Assembly (NCBI RefSeq): GCF_032854445.1
Contig: NC_088295.1
Coordinates: 82,132,644 to 82,196,643, forward strand
DNA length: 64,000 bases
Direction of reading: 5' to 3'
Source of the DNA: Liolophura sinensis
Lineage: Eukaryota > Mollusca > Polyplacophora > Chitonida > Chitonidae
How positions within the stretch are numbered: position 1 is the first letter of the stretch; each line of letters begins with the position of its first letter. The position numbers and the translations under genes are program-made. The notes beneath the pieces are model-generated. The model made no database searches. It was not told the origin of the DNA and saw nothing but the letters and a program-made list of their open reading frames with translations. Positions 15,001-25,330 of the stretch are shown here, one piece after another.

Positions 15001-18000
15001 TAGGTGTCAGTGTTGGCGTTACGGATGGGGTAGAAAATGTAACGGTGGTGGCGGTTGAAGTTTCCGGCTGCGTTGAGCTGGACTTTGTGGTTGATGTCTG
15101 TGTTGAGGAAACTTCTGTCGCCGTTGGTGTGGACTGCGAAACATCTTGCGTTGTACTCGTATGTACCGAGGCAGTTTTCTGGGTAGACACTGTAGAATCT
15201 GTTGTGGGGACAGCGGCAGACACCGTAGATTGTGTGGTCGCTTCGGAAGAGGAGGAAGTGTCCTGGGACACTGTACTGCTCAAAGTTGTTGATGGTGCAG
15301 AAGTGGATGTTGGTTGTGTGGTCGGCTCAACCGTTGTTGGCTCTTGAGTACTTGCTGTTGTAACAGACTGAGTACTGGTTACATCTTTACTGCTTGTTGT
15401 GGTACCTGCTGTGGACATGTCTGTAGTTTGGGTAGTAGGTGTCAGTGTTGGCGTTACGGATGGGGTAGAAAATGTAACGGTGGTGGCGGTTGAAGATTCC
15501 GGCTGCGTTGAGCTGGACTTTGTGGTTGATGTCTGTGTTGAGGAAACTTCCGTCGCCGTTGGTGTGGACTGCGAAACATCTTGCGTTGTACTCGTATGTA
15601 CTGAGGCAGTGGTCTGGGTAGACACTGTAGAATCTGTTGTGGGGACAGCGGCAGACACCGTAGATTGTGTGGTAGCTGCGGAAGAGGAGGAAGTGTCCTG
15701 GGACACTGTACTGCTCAAAGTTGTTGATGGTGCAGAAGTGGACGTTGGTTGTGTGGTCGGCTCAACCGTTGTTGGCTCTTGAGTACTTGCTGTTGTAACA
15801 GACTGAGTACTGGTTACATCTTTACTGCTTGTTGTGGTACCTGCTGTGGACATGTCTGTAGTTTGGGTAGTAGGTGTCAGTGTTGGCGTTACGGATGGGG
15901 TAGAAAATGTAACGGTGGTGGCGGTTGAAGTTTCCGGCTGCGTTGAGCTGGACTTTGTGGTTGATGTCTGTGTTGAGGAAACTTCCGTCGCCGTTGGTGT
16001 GGACTGCGAAACATCTTGCGTTGTACTCGTATGTACCGAGGCAGTTTTCTGGGTAGACACTGTAGAATTTGTTGTGGGGACAGCGGCAGACACCGTAGAT
16101 TGTGTGGTCGCTTCGGAAGAGGAGGAAGTGTCCTGGGACACTGTACTGCTCAAAGTTGTTGATGGTGCAGAAGTGGATGTTGGTTGTGTGGTCGGCTCAA
16201 CCGTTGTTGGCTCTTGAGTACTTGCTGTTGTAACAGACTGAGTACTGGTTACATCTTTACTGCTTGTTGTGGTACCTGCTGTGGACATGTCTGTAGTTTG
16301 GGTAGTAGGTGTCAGTGTTGGCGTTACGGATGGGGTAGAAAATGTAACGGTGGTGGCGGTTGAAATGTCCGGCTGCGTTGAGCTGGACTTTGTGGTTGAT
16401 GTCTGTGTTGAGGAAACTTCCGTCGCCGTTGGTGTGGACTGCGAAACATCTTGCGTTGTACTCGTATGTACCGAGGCAGTTTTCTGGGTAGACACTGTAG
16501 AATCTGTTGTGGGGACAGCGGCAGACACCGTAGATTGTGTGGTAGCTGCGGAAGAGGAGGAAGTGTCCTGGGACACTGTACTGCTCAAAGTTGTTGATGG
16601 TGCAGAAGTGGATGTTGGTTGTGTGGTCGGCTCAACCGTTGTTGGCTCTTGAGTACTTGCTGTTGTAACAGACTGAGTACTGGTTACATCTTTACTGCTT
16701 GTTGTGGTACCTGCTGCGGACATGTCTGTAGTTTGGGTAGTAGGTGTCAGTGTTGGCGTTACGGATGGGGTAGAAAATGTAACGGTGGTGGCGGTTGAAG
16801 TTTCCGGCTGCGTTGAGCTGGACTTTGTGGTTGATGTCTGTGTTGAGGAAACTTCCGTCGCCGTTGGTGTGGACTGCGAAACATCTTGCGTTGTACTCGT
16901 ATGTACTGAGGCAGTGGTCTGGGTAGACACTGTAGAATCTGTTGTGGGGACAGCGGCAGACACCGTAGATTGTGTGGTCGCTGCGGAGGAAGAGGAAGTG
17001 TCCTGGGACACTGTACTGCTCAAAGTTGTTGATGGTGCAGAAGTGGATGTTAGTTGTGTGGTCGGCTCAACCGTTGTTGGCTCTTGAGTACTTGCTGTTG
17101 TAACAGACTGAGTACTGGTTACATCTTTACTGCTTGTTGTGGTACCTGCTGTGGACATGTCTGTAGTTTGGGTAGTAGGTGTCAGTGTTGGCGTTACGGA
17201 TGGGGTAGAAAATGTAACGGTGGTGGCGGTTGAAATGTCCGGCTGCGTTGAGCTGGACTTTGTGGTTGATGTCTGTGTTGAGGAAATTTCTGTCGCCGTT
17301 GGTGTGGACTGCGAAACATCTTGCGTTGTACTCGTATGTACTGTGGCAGTGGTCTGGGTAGACACTGTAGAATCTGTTGTGGGGACAGCGGCAGACACCG
17401 TAGATTGTGTGGTAGCTCCAGAAGAGGAGGAAGTGTCCTGGGACACTGTACTGCTTAAAGTTGTTGATGGTGCAGAAGTGGATGTTGGTTGTGTGGTCGG
17501 CTCAACCGTTGTTGGCTCTTGAGTACTTGCTGTTGTAACAGACTGAGTACTGGTTACATCTTTACTGCTTGTTGTGGTACCTGCTGTGGACATGTCTGTA
17601 GTTTGGGTAGTAGGTGTCAGTGTTGGCGTTACGGATGGGGTAGAAAATGTAACGGTGGTGGCGGTTGAAATGTCCGGCTGCGTTGATCTGGACTTTGTGG
17701 TTATGTCTGTGTTGAGGAAACTTCTGTCGCCGTTGGTGTGGACTGCGAAACATCTTGCGTTGTACTCGTATGTACCGAGGCAGTTTTTCTGGGTAGACAC
17801 TGTATAATCTGTTGTGGGGGACAGCGGCAGACACCGTAGATTGTGTGGTCGCTTCGGAAGAGGAGGAAGTGTCCTGGGACACTGTACTGCTCAAAGTTGT
17901 TGATGGTGCAGAAGTGGATGTTGGTTGTGTGGTCGGCTCAACCGTTGTTGGCTCTTGAGTACTTGCTGTTGTAACAGACTGAGTACTGGTTACATCTTTA

Positions 18001-21000
18001 CTGCTTGTTGTGGTACCAGCTGTGGACATGTCTGTAGTTTGGGTAGTAGGTGTCAGTGTTGGCGTTACGGATGGGGTAGAAAATGTAACGGTGGTGGCGG
18101 TTGAAATGTCCGGCTGCGTTGAGCTGGGACTTTGTGGTTGATGTCTGTGTTGAGGAAACTTCTGTCGCCGTTGGTGTGGACTGCGAAACATCTTGCGTTG
18201 TACTCGTATGTACTGAGGCAGTGGTCTGGGTAGACACTGTAGAATCTGTTGTGGGGACAGCGGCAGACACCGTAGATTGTGTGGTAGCTGCGGAAGAGGA
18301 GGAAGTGTCCTGGGACACTGTACTGCTCAAAGTTGTTGATGGTGCAGAAGTGGACGTTGGTTGTGTGGTCGGCTCAACCGTTGTTGGCTCTTGAGTACTT
18401 GCTGTTGACAGACTGAGTACTGGTTACATCTTTACTGCTTGTTGTGGTACCTGCTGTGGACATGTCTGTAGTTTGGGTAGTAGGTGTCAGTGTTGGCGTT
18501 ACGGATGGGGTAGAAAATGTAACGGTGGTGGCGGTTGAAGTTTCCGGCTGCGTTGAGCTGGACTTTGTGGTTGATGTCTGTGTTGAGGAAACTTCCGTCG
18601 CCGTTGGTGTGGACTGCGAAACATCTTGCGTTGTACTCGTATGTACTGAGGCAGTGGTCTGGGTAGACACTGTAGAATCTGTTGTGGGGACAGCGGCAGA
18701 CACCGTAGATTGTGTGGTAGCTGCGGAAGAGGAGGAAGTGTCCTGGGACACTGTACTGGTCAAAGTTGTTGATGGTGCAGAAGTGGATGTTGGTTGTGTG
18801 GTCGGCTCAACCGTTGTTGGCTCTTGAGTACTTGCTGTTGTAACAGACTGAGTACTGGTTACATCTTTACTGCTTGTTGTGGTACCTGCTGTGGACATGT
18901 CTGTAGTTTGGGTAGTAGGTGTCAGTGTTGGCGTTACGGATGGGGTAGAAAATGTAACGGTGGTGGCGGTTGAAATGTCCGGCTGCGTTGAGCTGGACTT
19001 TGTGGTTGATGTCTGTGTTGAGGAAACTTCCGTCGCCGTTGGTGTGGACTGCGAAACATCTTGCGTTGTACTCGTATGTACCGAGGCAGTTTTCTGGGTA
19101 GACACTGTAGAATCTGTTGTGGGGACAGCGGCAGACACCGTAGATTGTGTGGTAGCTGCGGAAGAGGAGGAAGTGTCCTGGGACACTGTACTGCTCAAAG
19201 TTGTTGATGGTGCAGAAGTGGATGTTGGTTGTGTGGTCGGCTCAACCGTTGTTGGCTCTTGAGTACTTGCTGTTGTAACAGACTGAGTACTGGTTACATC
19301 TTTACTGCTTGTTGTGGTACCTGCTGTGGACATGTCTGTAGTTTGGGTAGTAGGTGTCAGTGTTGGCGTTACGGATGGGGTAGAAAATGTAACGGTGGTG
19401 GCGGTTGAAATGTCCGGCTGCGTTGAGCTGGACTTTGTGGTTGATGTCTGTGTTGAGGAAACTTCTGTTGCCGTTGGTGTGGACTGCGAAACATCTTGCG
19501 TTGTACTCGTATGTACCGAGGCAGTTTTCTGGGTAGACACTGTAGAATCTGTTGTGGGGACAGCGGCAGACACCGTAGATTGTGTGGTCGCTTCGGAAGA
19601 GGAGGAAGTGTCCTGGGACACTGTACTGCTCAAAGTTGTTGATGGTGCAGAAGTGGATGTTGGTTGTGTGGTCGGCTCAACCGTTGTTGGCTCTTGAGTA
19701 CTTGCTGTTGTAACAGACTGAGTACTGGTTACATCTTTACTGCTTGTTGTGGTACCTGCTGTGGACATGTCTGTAGTTTGGGTAGTAGGTGTCAGTGTTG
19801 GCGTTACGGATGGGGTAGAAAATGTAACGGTGGTGGCGGTTGAAGTTTCCGGCTGCGTTGAGCTGGACTTTGTGGTTGATGTCTGTGTTGAGGAAACTTC
19901 CGTCGCCGTTGGTGTGGACTGCGAAACATCTTGCGTTGTACTCGTATGTACCGAGGCAGTGGTCTGGGTAGACACTGTAGAATCTGTTGTGGGGACAGCG
20001 GCAGACACCGTAGATTGTGTGGTAGCTGCGGAAGAGGAGGAAGTGTCCTGGGACACTGTACTGGTCAAAGTTGTTGATGGTGCAGAAGTGGATGTTGGTT
20101 GTGTGGTCGGCTCAACCGTTGTTGGCTCTTGAGTACTTGCTGTTGTAACAGACTGAGTACTGGTTACATCTTTACTGCTTGTTGTGGTACCTGCTGTGGA
20201 CATGTCTGTAGTTTGGGTAGTAGGTGTCAGTGTTGGCGTTACGGATGGGGTAGAAAATGTAACGGTGGTGGCGGTTGAAATGTCCGGCTGCGTTGAGCTG
20301 GACTTTGTGGTTGATGTCTGTGTTGAGGAAACTTCTGTCGCCGTTGGTGTGGACTGCGAAACATCTTGCGTTGTACTCGTATGTACCGAGGCAGTTTTCT
20401 GGGTAGACACTGTAGAATCTGTTGTGGGGACAGCGGCAGACACCGTAGATTGTGTGGTCGCTTCGGAAGAGGAGGAAGTGTCCTGGGACACTGTACTGCT
20501 CAAAGTTGTTGATGGTGCAGAAGTGGATGTTGGTTGTGTGGTCGGCTCAACCGTTGTTGGCTCTTGAGTACTTGCTGTTGTAACAGACTGAGTACTGGTT
20601 ACATCTTTACTGCTTGTTGTGGTACCTGCTGTGGACATGTCTGTAGTTTGGGTAGTAGGTGTCAGTGTTGGCGTTACGGATGGGGTAGAAAATGTAACGG
20701 TGGTGGCGGTTGAAATGTCCGGCTGCGTTGAGCTGGACTTTGTGGTTGATGTCTGTGTTGAGGAAACTTCCGTCGCCGTTGGTGTGGACTGCGAAACATC
20801 TTGCGTTGTACTCGTATGTACTGAGGCAGTGGTCTGGGTAGACACTGTAGAATCTGTTGTGGGGACAGCGGCAGACACCGTAGATTGTGTGGTCGCTGCG
20901 GAAGAGGAGGAAGTGTCCTGGGACACTGTACTGCTCAAAGTTGTTGATGGTGCAGAAGTGGATGTTGGTTGTGTGGTCGGCTCAACCGTTGTTGGCTCTT

Positions 21001-22791
21001 GAGTACTTGCTGTTGTAACAGACTGAGTACTGGTTACATCTTTACTGCTTGTTGTGGTACCTGCTGTGGACATGTCTGTAGTTTGGGTAGTAGGTGTCAG
21101 TGTTGGCGTTACGGATGGGGTATAAAATGTAACGGTGGTGGCGGTTGAAGTTTCCGGCTGCGTTGAGCTGGACTTTGTGGTTGATGTCTGTGTTGAGGAA
21201 ACTTCCGTCGCCGTTGGTGTGGACTGCGAAACATTTTGCGTTGTACTCGTATGTACCGAGGCAGTTTTCTGGGTAGACACTGTAGAATCTGTTGTGGGGA
21301 CAGCGGCAGACACCGTAGATTGTGTGGTAGCTGCGGAAGAGGAGGAAGTGTCCTGGGACACTGTACTGCTCAAAGTTGTTGATGGTGCAGAAGTGGATGT
21401 TGGTTGTGTGGTCGGCTCAACCGTTGTTGGCTCTTGAGTACTTGCTGTTGTAACAGACTGAGTACTGGTTACATCTTTACTGCTTGTTGTGGTACCTTCC
21501 GTGGACATGTCTGTAGTTTGGGTAGTAGGTGTCAGTGTTGGCGTTACGGATGGGGTAGAAAATGTAACGGTGGTGGCGGTTGAAATGTCCGGCTGCGTTG
21601 AGCTGGACTTTGTGGTTGATGTCTGTGTTGAGGAAACTTCCGTCGCCGTTGGTGTGGACTGCGAAACATCTTGCGTTGTACTCGTATGTACCGAGGCAGT
21701 TTTCTGGGTAGACACTGTAGAATCTGTTGTGGGGACAGCGGCAGACACCGTAGATTGTGTGGTAGCTGCGGAGGAAGAGGAAGTGTCCTGGGACACTGTA
21801 CTGCTCAAAGTTGTTGATGGTGCAGAAGTGGATGTTAGTTGTGTGGTGGGCTCAACCGTTGTTGGCTCTTGAGGACTTGCTGTTGTAACAGACTGAGTAC
21901 TGGTTACATCTTTACTGCTTGTTGTGGTACCTGCTGTGGACATGTCTGTAGTTTGGGTAGTAGGTGTCAGTGTTGGCGTTACGGATGGGGTAGAAAATGT
22001 AACGGTGGTGGCGGTTGAAGTTTCCGGCTGCGTTGAGCTGGACTTTGTGGTTGATGTCTGTGTTGAGGAAACTTCCGTCGCCGTTGGTGTGGACTGCGAA
22101 ACATCTTGCGTTGTACTCGTATGTACTGAGGAAGTGGTCTGGGTAGACACTGTAGAATCTGTTGTGGGGACAGCGGCAGACACCGTAGATTGTGTGGTCG
22201 CTCCAGAAGAGGAGGAAGTGTCCTGGGACATTGTACTGCTCAATGTTGTTGATGGTGCAGAAGTGGATGTTGGTTGTGTGGTCGACTCAATTGGTGTTGG
22301 CTCTTGGGTATTTGCGATTGTAATCGACTGACTACTTGTTACATATTTACTGCTTGTTGGCGACTGAGTGGTACTAGCTGTCAACATGTCTGTAGTTTTG
22401 GTAGTAGGCGGCAGTGTTGACGTTACAGATGCAGTAGAAAATGTGCTGGTTGTGGCGGTTCTGGCCGTTGAAGTGTCCGGCTGTGTTGAGCTGTATTCTT
22501 TTGTTGATATCTTTGTTGACGAAACATCCTTCGCCGTTGGTGTGAACTGCGAAACATCTGGCGTTGTGCTCGGATATACCGAGTCAGTGGTCTGAATGGA
22601 CACGGTAGAATCTGTTGTTGGGACAGCGGCAGACACCATAGATTGTGTGTTTGTATCGGAAGAAGAGGAGGTGTCCTGGGACACTGTCATTGTTTTTGAA
22701 AATAAATTGGACAATATTTTTGTCGTGCTCGATGGAAGATTTGTTGCTGTTGTCGATGCAGGCACATTTTTGGTTTCACTGTTGACAAATG
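1..22791 (-). CDS. Giant Ser/Thr-rich mucin-like exon ('gene B'), 5' exon border visible, left end off window
   Basis: Minus-strand exon of about 7,590 codons encoding a PTS (mucin-type) domain for dense O-glycosylation. Each 145-residue unit has about 84 Ser+Thr, about 11 Pro, no Cys and almost no aromatic residues. The exon starts at 22791 after a good acceptor (TTTACTACTTTCAG, RC of 22792-22805). Its first two bases complete a split codon (phase 1) and it then reads FVNSETKNVPASTT. No ATG initiates here: the apparent start at 22765 is GTG, so the signal peptide must be on an upstream exon, which I did not find. The frame stays open across the array except for indel patches near 3390-4143 (net -1) and 17702-18410 (net 0). 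A 435-bp period and deletions that are multiples of three fit selection on the frame. Family knowledge: giant PTS exons usually precede SEA/EGF/transmembrane exons, expected here left of position 1. An alternative is a secreted gel-forming or shell-matrix mucin. Confidence 0.85.
331..1584 (-). repeat. Marker block present three times complete and once in part
   Basis: A set of consecutive units with private variants (GAGGAAATTTCTGTC with TACTGTGGCAGTGG; then GCGTTGATCTGGAC with ACTGTATAATC; then GGTACCAGCTGTGG) is found at 331/766/1201, at 7569/8004/8439 and at 17139/17574/18009. Its first member also appears near 3815-4140. The 7569 to 17139 spacing is 9570 bp (22 units). It documents long-range copying within the array. 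Confidence 0.8.
3386..4143. other. Cluster of about 13 single-base indels in the array (probable low-quality consensus)
   Basis: Two consecutive units here differ from all others by single-base gains or losses, mostly in short homopolymers. Examples are CTGTGACATG near 3390 (lost G), GCCGTTTGG at 3531 (extra T), CTGGTAGACA at 3591 (lost G), GTTAGGTTG near 3723 (extra G), GTAGAAATG near 3879 (lost A), TGTGGGACAG near 4049 (lost G) and GACAACTG near 4113 (extra A). The net change is -1. Units on both sides are clean. This looks like unpolished long-read sequence or an assembly join and not like a decayed gene. Confidence 0.75.
4236..5777 (-). repeat. Duplicated unit pair at 1149-bp spacing
   Basis: The units at 4236-4628 and 5385-5777 match in all their unusual variants: CTTTAGTGCTTG, GACAGGTCTG, GTGTCAATGTTGG and GACATCAGCAGACACCGTATAT. 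They are 1149 bp apart, equal to two full units plus the 279-bp short unit. This marks a local duplication that included or flanked the deletion-bearing unit. Confidence 0.8.
5059..5385 (-). repeat. Shortened mucin unit (279 bp) with two in-frame deletions
   Basis: The GTGGTACC landmark at 4680 is followed by the next at 5394, a spacing of 714 bp (435 + 279). Compared with neighbours, this unit lacks 9 bp after GGCTCTTGAG and 147 bp between ACTGGTT and GATGTCTGTG, a total of 156 bp (52 codons). Both losses keep the frame, and the protein runs STQTSTSTQAVTTQEPTTVE. It is the only length-variant canonical unit in the array. Confidence 0.9.
13224..17573 (-). repeat. Five-unit higher-order repeat, two tandem copies of 2175 bp
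   Basis: Units starting at 13224, 13659, 14094, 14529 and 14964 carry the same diagnostic variants, in the same order, as those at 15399, 15834, 16269 and 16704. These are GAAGATTCC at 13318 and 15493, GAATTTGTTG at 13891 and 16066, and CTGCTGCGGACA at 14537 and 16712. The spacing is 5 x 435 = 2175 bp. The second copy then passes into another block at 17139, so the duplication is recent and block-wise. Confidence 0.85.
17702..18410. other. Second cluster of indels in the array (probable low-quality consensus)
   Basis: Five length changes break the reading frame: GGTTATGTC at 17700 (lost G), CAGTTTTTCTGG at 17781 (extra T), TGTGGGGGACAG at 17813 (extra G), GAGCTGGGACTTT at 18121 (extra G) and CTGTTGACAGAC at 18402 (lost two bases). 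They sum to zero, so the frame on the two sides agrees. This is why the array appears as two long ORFs (3800-17800 and 18374-22765). Confidence 0.75.
18444..21053 (-). repeat. Three-unit higher-order repeat, two tandem copies of 1305 bp
   Basis: Units beginning at 18444 and 19749 share the rare variant ACTGGTCAAAG (normally ACTGCTCAAAG) at 18756 and 20061, exactly 1305 bp apart. The units that follow (19314 and 20184) share the TCGCTTCGG variant. The same rare ACTGGTCAAAG change also occurs in the unit at 6264. Confidence 0.7.
22331..22791 (-). repeat. Divergent 453-bp edge copy and unique N-terminal leader of the mucin exon
   Basis: The TCCTGGGACA landmark at 22221 recurs at 22674, a spacing of 453 bp (151 codons) instead of 435. 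This copy has many substitutions and three-codon insertions. It reads SVYPSTTPDVSQFTPTAKDV where the consensus has SVHTSTTQDVSQSTPTATEV. About 35 codons of non-repeat leader precede it (FVNSETKNVPAS, then SSTTKILSNLFSKTMTV). A diverged terminal copy is expected at the edge of an array homogenised by unequal crossing-over. Its frame is intact, which supports coding function. Confidence 0.85.
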
Positions 22792-25118
22792 CTGAAAGTA
22801 GTAAACTCTGTATTAGTAGCAGGCTTTAATGATTGTAGCAAAGCATGTGTCCTCTTATGAAATCACCAATTGTTTTACTTTTTTTTTAGTTTTAATTTAT
22901 TGTTTTTATTGGTATCTTGACAACGTAGTTATGAGTAATCCAGTGTTAAATATTCCTCATTTTTTGAGGTTGAAGAACCCCTGGTGGCCAGAATGGATTA
23001 ACAGGTTTTGACAAGTAAACAGTTAACTTTTTCACATGTGGCGTTCACATAAATTTTAAACACAATGGAAAATGACAAGTAGTGTCAAGTGAATTTACTG
23101 ATACGATTACGAATTATAAAACCCAAGCAGTATTTGTTTTTTTTAATTATTTCACATTGTCCTTCCTGAAATTGTTCAACTGACAATGATGAAATGAAAA
23201 TGATCAGGTGTAGGTTGAAGGTATGTTGCGGGTAGTGCTGACATTTCTATGTCGGCTTAATATCTTCCAGAATTAATACTCACGATAAAATGTTTCCACT
23301 CGCGTTAAAGACATTGTAAGGCTAGAAAGTAATTGGTGGTAGAAGTAATTCAGGCCTTGGTAAAACTATATTCGCACGGTCTGATATCTTTTAGACCGCA
23401 TATGTAGAATTATGATACTTGTGAGATAAAACTACTTATGCACAAGTAAGAAATATTTTACAAATGACTTGTGTGTATTGTGTATTAGAATTAACGTTAA
23501 ACAAAAAGTTAGGGGTTTTATCTAAAAAAGTACCACATGTATTGACTTGAAGATTTACATGTATATAAAGCACAATGACACAAGGGGGATGTTCGATCGC
23601 TGATGCTCTTTATGCTTATCATTTACCATAATTACCATATTCACCACTTCGGTACTTTGCCTGTTTGTATCGAGCTGATGTTCTTCATTTATGTGTGTCT
23701 TACAAGTGAATTGTTTTGCAGCCTTATTATAAAATATGTCTTCATTTTTCAATTGACAAAAGACGTTTTTTCCCAGGTCCACTGCTTTTATGTTGCTCAA
23801 AGGTGTGCAGTTGTTGCTATAAGAGTTGTGAATCTGTTTTCAAGTATAAGCACACTGTTGGTAATGTGAAGTGTTCAAAATTCTCCGTTGATGTATAGGT
23901 GTACAGACCATTTTGTCTCCTATAGTGGTATGATCGTTAAAATTGTGTCTTAATATCGAAATGATCAAAGAGCCTGAATGGAGCAACGTTTTGTGTGGGT
24001 GACAAAGTGTGGCAAAGTAAGATGAATTACTTCACAAAAGTCAAGTCGGCCTTCATACGGCCTGTAAGGTGTTGTTTTTACATTTTTGACTGGTTGTGCA
24101 CGTAAATCTAAAATGTCAAAGGCGACCTGAAGAACTCACTACATGGTTTATATTCTGAGGTTTTGGAAATAAAACCTTATGCCTATTAAACTATATCAAA
24201 GCATATGTGTGACTGAAAAACATGGAAAAGGGGATCGTCTAAATAAGGAACAATTGTAAAATGTAGTAGTCCAAAATATCTTGGTGCAAGGCGACTGAAT
24301 TTGAATAAAGAGACCATTGATATAGAATACTCCCTTCTAAGTCAACGGATCACTTCAGCCAACAGAAGCAAAAGGAAATATTTAAGTATAATCCGCAAAT
24401 GATATTTCTCATGGAGTGTGGACAATATCGACATCATAAAATATTCTGTGGTTCAAAAATTGTGCTTTTGTTACTCCATTGTAAAGGTGTAAAGCTCCTT
24501 TCTGAACTGTAACCGCTCTTACCCAAGACGAGGTATATTCCAAATAGAGTCACCGTTACTCTCATTCCAGGCAGGTTCTTCTACGCCATCTTAAAAGTCT
24601 ACCTGTTAAAAGATAAAACTGTATATATGTAACCCGAATAAGCCTTACCTTATACCAAACAGATATGGTCACAAATTTTTACACACTTAGATACATGTTT
24701 CTAGTTTTAAATAAAACCTATGAAAAAAACATTTATCTTTCTTGAGAACAGTTGTTTTCAAAACTTTCCATTCATTTTATTTTATTTATTCGCCAGACTA
24801 TTTAAAATATCTTTATAACATATAAATAAAGTCGGGAATAAAACCCCAATGGGTTTGTTCCATTCTATAATGGGTTATTGCATGACGTATGACTATTGGG
24901 TTTAGGCCTAATGGCCACAAACATATATAGAAGAATTTCCTCTTATTTGTATACCCGAGATATTTGCGATAGCTGCAGGTTGTACGAGCATAAACCAACA
25001 TTAAACTGGTGCTTAAGATCAATCTGCTATTGTTAAGCCATTCATTGAATTGACCCAGTTTATTAGACATTGAATCATATGGCGCCATAATGTTACCACC
25101 ACCTAGATAGATACACAC
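22792..25118. other. No gene seen; probable intron upstream of the mucin exon
   Basis: AT-rich sequence begins at the acceptor at 22792. All ORFs are short, lack splice context and show no recognisable domain. If gene B is real, this is part of its first intron. A signal-peptide exon ending in phase 1 is expected upstream but was not recognised. Confidence 0.5.
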
Positions 25119-25330
25119 TTTTATTTATTTATTTCATTTATTTAATTGTTGTTTTATATCAGCATTATGGTGGAAGCAACTGGCAGGCCTTTACACGTCC
25201 GACCGTAGAGGAAGACTTGGACTCACAACGACCGTATGGGTGAAAGGCTCCAGACTTTTTTGTGCCGCACCGGTAAAATGACCATTCGGCCACGTAGGCA
25301 CCAGCACTTTCGTCGTCAACAGTAAATATA
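25119..25330 (-). mobile_element. Degenerate SINE-2-type relic
   Basis: A TTTATTTATTT tract followed by CAGCATTATGGTGG, CGTCCGACCGTAGAGGAAG and GTGAAAGGCTCC matches, in order and reverse orientation, scattered pieces of the SINE-2 family, whose clean copy is at 45103-45359. The usual 3'-tail segment is largely missing and the rest is diverged. Confidence 0.5.

Larger units (their letters stand above)
1..22330 (-). repeat. 435-bp tandem repeat array, about 51 units
   Basis: The motif GTGGTACCTGCTGTGGACA recurs at 331 offsets of exactly 435 bp (766, 1201, 1636, 2071, 2506, 2941 and so on) and again from 4245 and 5394 onward to 21924. Units are nearly identical. Differences are confined to a few positions, for example T/K in TQ(T/K)TAS, A/E/G in SSSS(A/E/G)ATTQ, D/E in TQP(D/E), P/T in TLT(P/T)TTQ and P/L in TTQ(P/L)TSTS. 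Recognisable variant combinations recur at distant places, showing block duplication and conversion. The plus strand is G+T rich and the coding strand C+A rich throughout. The short plus-strand ORFs (127 codons each) are antisense by-products ended by the same TGA in every unit. Confidence 0.97.

Noticed and set aside
1-22330. Array as plain satellite DNA
   Set aside because: Period, deletion and edge-copy lengths are all multiples of three, one frame is free of stops for over 7,000 codons, and the array starts at a splice acceptor.
331-22331. Series of 127-codon plus-strand ORFs, one per repeat unit
   Set aside because: They are antisense to the mucin frame, each ends at the same TGA, and the minus strand is open across unit borders. 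Valine- and cysteine-rich text is the by-product of the GT-rich strand.
18374-22765. Start codon at 22765
   Set aside because: The codon is GTG. The open frame continues upstream to a good splice acceptor at 22792, so it is an internal residue of an exon.
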